Positions 1-4,057 of a stretch of DNA of 8,263 bases are shown here, one piece after another. The notes below the pieces were generated by a model. The model worked only from the letters and a program-made list of their open reading frames with translations, had not been told where the DNA came from and did not search any database. Where the stretch lies: the NCBI GenBank assembly GCA_022545625.1, contig JACZQS010000088.1, forward strand, positions 1 to 8,263, given 5' to 3'. This DNA comes from Pseudomonadota bacterium. Its GTDB lineage: Bacteria > Pseudomonadota > Gammaproteobacteria > GCA-001735895. The position numbers and the translations under genes are program-made. Within the stretch, counting starts at the first letter, position 1. Each line of letters starts with the position of its first letter.

Positions 1-82
1 GATGGAAGACGGGCTTCGATTTGCAATCCGCGAGGGTGGTCGCACTGTCGGTGCGGGTGTCGTCTCTAAAATTATCGAGTAA
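1..82 (+). CDS. tuf: Elongation factor Tu, C-terminal end (5' part outside the window)
   Basis: EF-Tu is the GTPase that carries aminoacyl-tRNA to the ribosomal A site in the cytoplasm. Only the last 26 codons and the TAA stop (80-82) are present, read from base 2. The peptide includes DGLRFAIREGGRTVGAGVV and ends SKIIE, the nearly invariant end of beta-barrel domain 3 of bacterial EF-Tu; the usual ending is AKIIE. A terminator follows at 213, so this is the end of its transcription unit. In many gammaproteobacteria one tuf copy sits just upstream of tRNA-Trp/secE/nusG, as here. Whether this is the tufA or tufB copy cannot be told from the fragment. Confidence 0.97.
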   Translation, partial: MEDGLRFAIREGGRTVGAGVVSKIIE

Positions 83-100
83 CGCCTGGGGTGGGAGGGG

Positions 101-128
101 AGATTGCATTGCGATCTGGTTGCAATTT
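101..128 (+). repeat. Short inverted repeat after tuf
   Basis: ATTGCA at 103-108 is matched by TGCAAT at 121-126 across a 12-base loop. The stem can extend by one G-T and one A-T pair to 101/128. A run of four T (126-129) overlaps the 3' arm. It lies between the tuf stop and the strong terminator at 213. It could be a weak 3'-end structure or chance, and I assign no function. Confidence 0.3.
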
Positions 129-212
129 TCGCCTCGATGAGGCCCATATTAATCGATCAACTGAATGCCCCGGATTTGATCAAAGAATCACTGAAATAAT
201 ATCATTGCATCA

Positions 213-248
213 GGGCGGGAGATGGGCTACCATCCCCGCCCTTTATTT
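213..248 (+). terminator. Rho-independent terminator of the tuf transcript
   Basis: The 5' arm GGGCGGG (213-219) plus GATGG (221-225) pairs exactly with CCATC (230-234) plus CCCGCCC (235-241). This gives a 12-bp GC-rich stem with a single bulged A (220) and a four-base loop GCTA (226-229). TTTATTTGAT follows directly and serves as the T-rich tract. It lies 130 bases after the tuf stop and 30 bases before tRNA-Trp, so it separates the EF-Tu transcript from the tRNA/secE/nusG unit. Confidence 0.9.
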
Positions 249-278
249 GATAGTAGCGATGGTTCCTGCCGCCAGATT

Positions 279-354
<76 letters not shown>

Positions 355-389
355 ATTTAGGCGATTTTCGACGCATTTAGAGGTATTTT

Positions 390-758
390 GTGGTCACAAA
401 GACCGAACAGACGGCATCAGGATTCGATACAGTCAAGCTCATATGTGCTTTGCTGGCGTTGATCGCTGGCGTCGGCGGTTTCTACTATTTTGAAGATGAA
501 TCCCAGCTTTTACGGGTAATTGGATTATTGGCTGTCGCAGCTACAGCATTTTTTATTGTTTCGACCACGGATATAGGCCGCCGGGGCCTGGGATTTGCAC
601 GCGATGCCAGGGTCGAAGTGCGCAAGGTAGTCTGGCCGACACGGACAGAAACCACGCAAACCACGATTGCAGTCCTGATCATGGTATTCCTGGTGGCTAT
701 CATGCTCTGGTTAATTGACATGACCCTGGGATGGGGCGTGCGCAGTTTACTGGTTTAA
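390..758 (+). CDS. secE: Preprotein translocase subunit SecE
   Basis: SecE is the essential inner-membrane partner that clamps SecY in the SecYEG export channel. The 122-residue product is close to the 127 residues of E. coli SecE. It has the three-helix gammaproteobacterial form: membrane segments at about residues 16-34, 40-59 and 92-114. Between the second and third lies the conserved amphipathic stretch, including RVEVRKVVWPTRTE (74-87), the SecE family signature. The start is GTG at 390, with AGAGG at 379-383 and a 6-base spacing; an in-frame TAG at 378-380 rules out a longer form. It follows tRNA-Trp by 35 bases and precedes nusG by 9 bases, the usual bacterial pairing. No promoter is visible between the tRNA and secE, so co-transcription is inferred. 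Confidence 0.97.
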   Translation: MVTKTEQTASGFDTVKLICALLALIAGVGGFYYFEDESQLLRVIGLLAVAATAFFIVSTTDIGRRGLGFARDARVEVRKVVWPTRTETTQTTIAVLIMVFLVAIMLWLIDMTLGWGVRSLLV

Positions 759-763
759 GGTGA
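757..763 (+). promoter_or_regulatory. Ribosome binding site of nusG
   Basis: AAGGTGA overlaps the last two bases of the secE stop. It lies 4 bases before ATG 768 but only 1 base before TTG 765, which supports ATG 768 as the start. Its overlap with the secE stop suggests translational coupling. Confidence 0.7.
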
Positions 764-767
764 ATTG

Positions 768-1439
768 ATGTCTAACGATGATACTGTCGCGGATGAAATT
801 GCCGCAGAAGAAACCGCCTCGGAAGAATCTACCGCGGATGCAACTAAGGCCGATGATACTAGCGCCGGTGATACTAGTGCAGAGGAAACTACTGTAACAG
901 GCAAAACCGCTATTCGCTGGTACGTAGTACATGCTTATTCCGGTTTCGAGGCCTATGTTAAGAAGGTACTAGAGAGCCGTATCGCCAGTTCCGGTTACAA
1001 GAAAAAATTTGGCCAGATATTAGTGCCTACCGAGGAAGTGGTAGAAATGAAAGATGGCACCAAGCGCAAAAGTGAGCGCAAGTTCTTTCCCGGGTATGTG
1101 TTAGTGCAGATGGAAATGGATAACGATACCTGGCATCTGGTAAAGCAGGTACCAAAAGTCCTCGGATTTATTGGTGGAACCAGCGACAAGCCGGCACCGA
1201 TTTCCCAGGCCGAAGCGGATGCGATATTGAGTCGTGTCGAGGAAGGTGTGGACAGGCCAAGGCCCAAAGTGCTGTTTGAAGTGGGTGAAGTGGTGCGCGT
1301 TAACGACGGGCCATTCAATGATTTCAACGGTGTCGTCGAAGAAGTGAATTATGAAAAGAGCAAGATGCTCGTTTCAGTCCAGATATTTGGCCGTTCGACT
1401 CCGGTAGAACTGAACTTTGGCCAGGTGGAAAAAGGTTAG
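768..1439 (+). CDS. nusG: Transcription termination/antitermination factor NusG with an acidic N-terminal extension
   Basis: NusG binds RNA polymerase through its NGN domain and binds S10 or Rho through its KOW domain, thus coupling transcription to translation or promoting Rho termination. The product is 223 residues against 181 in E. coli. From RWYVVHAYSGFE (residue 50 on) it aligns with E. coli with a constant offset of 42 and no visible gap. The NGN domain (about 50-165) contains SERKFFPGYVLVQM, with F107 and Y110 matching E. coli F65 and Y68 of the polymerase-binding pocket. The KOW domain (about 173-223) contains VNDGPFNDFNGVVEEV and F207, which matches F165 of the S10/Rho contact. Residues 1-46 hold 14 acidic residues, two lysines and pentad-like repeats. 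No ATG, GTG or TTG lies in frame between 771 and the NGN domain, so the extension is real unless an ATT is used. Confidence 0.97.
   Translation: MSNDDTVADEIAAEETASEESTADATKADDTSAGDTSAEETTVTGKTAIRWYVVHAYSGFEAYVKKVLESRIASSGYKKKFGQILVPTEEVVEMKDGTKRKSERKFFPGYVLVQMEMDNDTWHLVKQVPKVLGFIGGTSDKPAPISQAEADAILSRVEEGVDRPRPKVLFEVGEVVRVNDGPFNDFNGVVEEVNYEKSKMLVSVQIFGRSTPVELNFGQVEKG
801..893 (+). repeat. Degenerate 15-bp tandem repeat coding for the NusG extension
   Basis: The reading frame splits into consecutive units that each begin with a GCN alanine codon: AAEET, ASEEST, ADATK, ADDTS, AGDTS and AEETT (residues 12-42). All units are 15 bases except the second, which is 18. The units at 849-863 and 864-878 are nearly identical in DNA: GCC-GAT-GAT-ACT-AGC and GCC-GGT-GAT-ACT-AGT. 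This suggests growth by short tandem duplication followed by drift. It ends just before the NGN domain. Confidence 0.6.
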
Positions 1440-1580
1440 GATCTATTCGGACGAACCGGGAATCGGGTCAAGTTTGACAGACGCCTGAATGACGGCCGCA
1501 AGGTCGAAAGGTTATTTTTATAGTGTGTTTAGACGGGGAGGGCGAATCGAGTAGTCCGTTTGCACCCGGGAGATAGTATA
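1440..1580 (+). promoter_or_regulatory. rplK leader / nusG-rplK spacer, with possible control structures
   Basis: This 141-base gap holds several elements. A consensus -35 hexamer TTGACA (1474-1479) lies in the dyad GTCAA-GT-TTGAC (1467-1478), but no -10 box sits at a proper distance. A five-base-pair hairpin CGGCC/GGTCG with a GCAA tetraloop lies at 1493-1506. A -10-like TATAGT lies at 1519-1524. A six-base-pair stem AGACGG/CCGTTT (1531-1536/1556-1561) encloses a G-rich loop just before the rplK ribosome binding site. In E. coli this leader carries a promoter and the site where L1 represses its own operon. The last stem is the best-placed candidate for L1 binding, but I could not match the full L1 target fold. 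Confidence 0.35.
1568..1572 (+). promoter_or_regulatory. Ribosome binding site of rplK
   Basis: GGGAG lies 7 bases before GTG 1581. It falls inside the open frame that begins at TTG 1560 and so identifies GTG 1581, not TTG 1560, as the start. Confidence 0.75.
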
Positions 1581-2012
1581 GTGGCAAAAAAGATAGAGAA
1601 ATATATCAAGCTTCAGGTGCCCGCAGGCTCGGCAAATCCGAGTCCTCCGGTGGGCCCCGCTCTTGGCCAGCACGGCCTTAATATCATGGAGTTTTGCAAG
1701 GCGTTTAACGCGAAGACCCAGGATGTCGAAAACGGTATGCCGCTACCGGTAATCATCGCGGTCTATACCGACAAAAGCTTTACATTTGAAATCAAAACCC
1801 CGCCAGCAGCAGTATTGCTAAGAAAGGCGGCGGGAGTAGCCAAGGGTAGCGGCACGCCAAATTCAGAAAAGGTTGGCAAGGTGAGCCGCGCCCAACTGGA
1901 AGAGATTGCGACTACCAAGATGAAAGATTTGAACGCAAATGATATGGATGCTGCAGTGCGAATAATAGCTGGTAGTGCCCGAAGTATGGGACTGGACGTG
2001 GAGGGCGTATAG
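1581..2012 (+). CDS. rplK: 50S ribosomal protein L11
   Basis: L11 binds the 23S rRNA GTPase-associated centre, assists elongation-factor action, and is needed for RelA activation in the stringent response. The product is 143 residues, one more than E. coli L11. It begins MAKKIEKYIKLQVPAG and carries the proline-rich NPSPPVGPALGQHG (residues 19-32), the N-terminal face involved in thiostrepton binding. The C-terminal rRNA-binding domain (about 73-143) includes KTPPAAVLL, KVGKVSRAQLEEIA and GSARSMGLDVEG. GTG 1581 is chosen because a good ribosome binding site precedes it and because L11 proteins begin MAKK. The TAG stop (2010-2012) abuts the rplA start, so the two are almost certainly translated in a coupled way. 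Confidence 0.97.
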   Translation: MAKKIEKYIKLQVPAGSANPSPPVGPALGQHGLNIMEFCKAFNAKTQDVENGMPLPVIIAVYTDKSFTFEIKTPPAAVLLRKAAGVAKGSGTPNSEKVGKVSRAQLEEIATTKMKDLNANDMDAAVRIIAGSARSMGLDVEGV

Positions 2013-2708
2013 GTGGCTAAGGAATCAAAACGCGTTGCTGCTATGCGCGAAAAAATTGACAGGACCATGCAATATGCGATTGATGAAGGCCTGGCGCTAC
2101 TTAAGGAGCTGAGCACGGCGAAGTTCGACGAATCAATCGACGCGGCAATTAATCTCGGCGTCGACCCGCGCAAATCTGAACAGAATGTGCGTGGCTCCAG
2201 TGTACTTCCCAATGGCACCGGTAAAGTGGTGCGGGTCGCTGTTTTCACCCAGGGTGACAATATCGATAAGGCAGAAAAAGCGGGTGCCGACGTGGTTGGC
2301 ATGCAGGAGCTGGCGGATTCAATGAAAGGCGGCGATTTGAACTACGATGTCGTCATTGCCAGTCCAGACGCCATGGGTGTGGTTGGCCAATTGGGCCAGA
2401 TACTTGGGCCACGGGGTCTAATGCCAAATCCTAAAGTTGGTACCGTATCCCCAGATGTTGGAACAGCGGTTAAAAATGCCAAGTCGGGTCAGGTTCGCTA
2501 TAGAACTGATAAGGGCGGCATCATCCATTGCACCATCGGTAAATCCAGTTTTGAAGTTAAGCAGTTGCGAGAAAATCTTGAATTTTTGCTCACCGATTTG
2601 AATAAGGCGAAGCCTAGCAGTTCAAAGGGTGTGTATTTAAAGAAAGTTTCAATCTCGACCACGATGGGACCCGGTGTTGCGGTTGATCCGGCGTCGTTAG
2701 ATATCTAG
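2013..2708 (+). CDS. rplA: 50S ribosomal protein L1
   Basis: L1 binds helices 76-78 of 23S rRNA, forms the mobile stalk at the E site that helps release deacylated tRNA, and in E. coli represses its own rplK-rplA mRNA. The product is 231 residues against 234 in E. coli. The L1 signature LGPRGLMPNPKVGTVS lies at residues 131-146. Domain I is built from both ends (about 1-67 and 160-231) and domain II from the middle. The start is GTG at 2013, the base after the rplK stop. Its ribosome binding site GGAGG (2000-2004, 8 bases upstream) lies inside rplK. This zero-base junction is the usual arrangement for L11-L1 coupling and lets one L1 site at rplK control both genes. Confidence 0.97.
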   Translation: MAKESKRVAAMREKIDRTMQYAIDEGLALLKELSTAKFDESIDAAINLGVDPRKSEQNVRGSSVLPNGTGKVVRVAVFTQGDNIDKAEKAGADVVGMQELADSMKGGDLNYDVVIASPDAMGVVGQLGQILGPRGLMPNPKVGTVSPDVGTAVKNAKSGQVRYRTDKGGIIHCTIGKSSFEVKQLRENLEFLLTDLNKAKPSSSKGVYLKKVSISTTMGPGVAVDPASLDI

Positions 2709-2756
2709 TGGTAAAATTTTGAGTCATTATTTAATTCATAGTGGCATTGGTTAGAA

Positions 2757-2799
2757 TCTTTGAGAATGCAGTGCCTAAGGGCGCTGATCTCGTCAAAGA
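2757..2799 (+). other. Long interrupted hairpin at the start of the rplA-rplJ spacer
   Basis: The lower stem TCTTTGA (2757-2763) pairs with TCAAAGA (2793-2799), seven pairs. GA (2764-2765) pairs with TC (2790-2791) past a bulged G. After a small internal loop, CAGTGCC (2769-2775) pairs with GGCGCTG (2780-2786) with one G-T pair and a TAAG loop. No T tract follows, so it does not look like an intrinsic terminator. A processing site, a transcript-end stabiliser or part of the L10 leader fold are possible roles. The fold was read by eye. Confidence 0.6.
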
Positions 2800-2831
2800 C
2801 CGTGGGTGGTTCGGCTTATTGTGAGTTCGGC

Positions 2832-2880
2832 CTTAATTTCCTACGCAGATGATCCTCTGAGACAGGAATACCTGGTTAAG
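2832..2880 (+). promoter_or_regulatory. Candidate L10 leader (L10-L7/L12 binding site) upstream of rplJ
   Basis: Three nested stems can be drawn: CTTAA/TTAAG (2832-2836/2876-2880), TTCCT/AGGAA (2838-2842/2864-2868) and CAGA/TCTG (2846-2849/2856-2859). Between the upper two stems an asymmetric loop allows a G-A pair, as in a kink-turn. In E. coli and other bacteria the L10(L12)4 complex binds a kink-turn-containing leader before rplJ and represses rplJ-rplL translation. The position, about 90 bases before rplJ, and the nested shape fit that element. Calling it the L10 leader is inference from position and hand folding. Confidence 0.6.
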
Positions 2881-2923
2881 AGATCGTGATGGAATCGGTA
2901 GAAATATCGGAAAGGGATCAAGG

Positions 2924-2941
2924 GCTGAACGTTAGTTCAGT
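2924..2941 (+). other. Hairpin just before the rplJ ribosome binding site
   Basis: CTGAAC (2925-2930) and GTTCAG (2935-2940) pair perfectly around the loop GTTA, with one more G-T pair outside. The hairpin lies 15 bases before the AGGAG of rplJ (2956-2960) and has no T tract. It may be the downstream arm of the L10 leader that changes shape to hide or expose the ribosome binding site. Confidence 0.5.
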
Positions 2942-2968
2942 ATGGTTTAATAATCAGGAGAACTTATT

Positions 2969-3496
2969 ATGCCTTTAACACTCCAGCAAAAGCAGGGGGT
3001 GGTGAGCGAAGTAACTGAGGTTGCCAAGCGAGCGCACTCTGTGATTGCAGCCGAGTATCGGGGCTTGACAGTTGGTGAGATGACCCAGTTGCGTATCAAG
3101 GCTCGTGAATGCAGCGTATATTTACGCGTGGTCAAAAACAGCCTTGCCCGACGTGCGTTTGAAGGTACTGACTACGGATGTATGTGTGATGTACTGCAGG
3201 GCCAGATGGTTTACGCATTTTCGATGGAAGATCCGGGTGGAGCTGCTCGTGTTCTGAAGGATTATGCGGACACTAATAAAAATCTAGTCGTTAGACTAAT
3301 CGCCTTTGGCGGTGAGTTGCTGGATCCATCCGAGATAAAACGACTGGCTTCGCTACCAACTTACGATCAGGCGATCAGCCTGTTGATGGCCGTGATGAAA
3401 GCGCCTGTCGAAAAATTTGTTCGTACTATGAATGAGGTGCCGGGCAGGTTAACTCGTACAATCGCAGCTGTTCGCGACCAGAAACAAGCTAAATAA
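2969..3496 (+). CDS. rplJ: 50S ribosomal protein L10
   Basis: L10 anchors two or more L7/L12 dimers to the 23S rRNA next to L11, forming the factor-recruiting stalk, and the L10-L12 complex represses its own mRNA. The product is 175 residues against 165 in E. coli. The N-terminal rRNA-binding domain includes VIAAEYRGLTVGEMTQLR (25-42) and YLRVVKNSLARRAFEG (51-66). The C-terminal helix that binds L12 spans about 134-175. The extra length lies there: KFVRTMNEV (149-157) and RLTRTIAAV (160-168) look like two copies of one motif, of which E. coli has one. Comparable longer forms are common outside enterics, as I recall. The start is ATG 2969 with AGGAG at 2956-2960 and 8-base spacing. rplL follows 33 bases after the stop. 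Confidence 0.97.
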   Translation: MPLTLQQKQGVVSEVTEVAKRAHSVIAAEYRGLTVGEMTQLRIKARECSVYLRVVKNSLARRAFEGTDYGCMCDVLQGQMVYAFSMEDPGGAARVLKDYADTNKNLVVRLIAFGGELLDPSEIKRLASLPTYDQAISLLMAVMKAPVEKFVRTMNEVPGRLTRTIAAVRDQKQAK

Positions 3497-3529
3497 TCTT
3501 TTTAATTTTCTGTATCAGGAGAAATAGTA

Positions 3530-3910
3530 ATGGCAGTTTCTAAAGAAAATATTCTTGAAACTATATCAAACATGAGTGTGATGGAAGTCGTAGATCTGGT
3601 TTCCGCAATGGAAGAAAAATTCGGCGTTTCAGCCGCGGCAGCGGTTGCCGCTGCGCCTGTAGCCGTAGCAAGTGATGCGGGTGGTGCTGCAGAAGAGAAG
3701 GACGAATTCGATGTGGTACTGGGTAGTTTTGGTGAAAAGAAAGTAGCCGTCATCAAAGCGGTACGGGCGATCACCGGGCTGGGTCTGAAAGAAGCGAAAG
3801 ACATGGTTGAAAGCGCACCGACCACGATCAAGGAAGGTGCTTCCAAAGGCGAAGCCGAAGAGCTTAAAAAGCAGCTTGAAGAAGCTGGCGCAACTGTCGA
3901 ACTCAAGTAG
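3530..3910 (+). CDS. rplL: 50S ribosomal protein L7/L12
   Basis: L7/L12 is the multicopy stalk protein that recruits translational GTPases and stimulates their GTP hydrolysis. The product is 126 residues; E. coli has 121. It has the N-terminal dimerisation and L10-binding helices (about 1-33, including MSVMEVVDLVSAMEEKFGV), an Ala/Val-rich flexible hinge (34-56) slightly longer than in E. coli, and the globular C-terminal domain (about 57-126). The conserved factor-binding face is KVAVIKAVRAITGLGLKEAK (71-90). It is strongly acidic, as expected. The start is ATG 3530 with AGGAG at 3517-3521 and 8-base spacing. Its ribosome binding site matches that of rplJ in sequence and spacing, although L12 is made in several-fold excess over L10 in other bacteria. 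Confidence 0.98.
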   Translation: MAVSKENILETISNMSVMEVVDLVSAMEEKFGVSAAAAVAAAPVAVASDAGGAAEEKDEFDVVLGSFGEKKVAVIKAVRAITGLGLKEAKDMVESAPTTIKEGASKGEAEELKKQLEEAGATVELK

Positions 3911-3923
3911 TTAGCGGTTGTCC

Positions 3924-3937
3924 GGGTATTGATACCC
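3924..3937 (+). other. Small hairpin after rplL
   Basis: GGGTA (3924-3928) pairs with TACCC (3933-3937) around TTGA. The full 14 bases are a perfect palindrome except for the central TG. It lies 13 bases after the rplL stop and has no T tract. It may be a minor part of the rplL-rpoB processing or attenuation region. Confidence 0.4.
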
Positions 3938-3952
3938 ATAACTTGACAGTGG

Positions 3953-3980
3953 GGGCTGATGGCTGAAAAGTCATCGGCCC
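3953..3980 (+). other. Strong GAAA-tetraloop hairpin between rplL and rpoB (attenuator or RNase III site candidate)
   Basis: Bases 3953-3964 pair with 3969-3980 without interruption, 12 pairs including two G-T pairs, closed by the GNRA tetraloop GAAA (3965-3968). The stem is not followed directly by T residues. A T5 run (3997-4001) comes 16 bases later, behind a small dyad GCTT-GT-AAGC (3987-3996). In E. coli this spacer holds a partial terminator and an RNase III site that lower rpoBC expression relative to rplJL. The position and strength fit such a role, but which of the two applies cannot be told. Confidence 0.6.
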
Positions 3981-4046
3981 ATCTGTGCTTGTAAGCTTTT
4001 TATACTCGCATAGAGATGATATTGAAATGAAAACGTATGTTTTTAA

Positions 4047-4050
4047 GAGG
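4047..4050 (+). promoter_or_regulatory. Ribosome binding site of rpoB
   Basis: GAGG, within AGAGGA, lies 7 bases before ATG 4058. The in-frame ATG at 4037 has no such motif upstream, so 4058 is taken as the start. The resulting MAYSFTEKKRVRRDFGKR matches the usual RpoB N-terminus. Confidence 0.75.
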
Positions 4051-4057
4051 ATCAAAA

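Noticed and set aside
765..767. TTG 765 as the nusG start
   Set aside because: It lies 1 base from the ribosome binding site, while ATG 768 is the next codon with better spacing.
1560..1580. TTG 1560 as the rplK start
   Set aside because: GGGAG at 1568-1572 lies inside that extension at the right distance for GTG 1581, and L11 proteins begin MAKK.
3943..3971. TTGACA (3943-3948) before rpoB as an internal promoter
   Set aside because: The sequence at the proper distance (AAAAGT, 3966-3971) is a poor -10 and falls inside the 12-pair hairpin; TATACT (4001-4006) is too far away to pair with it.
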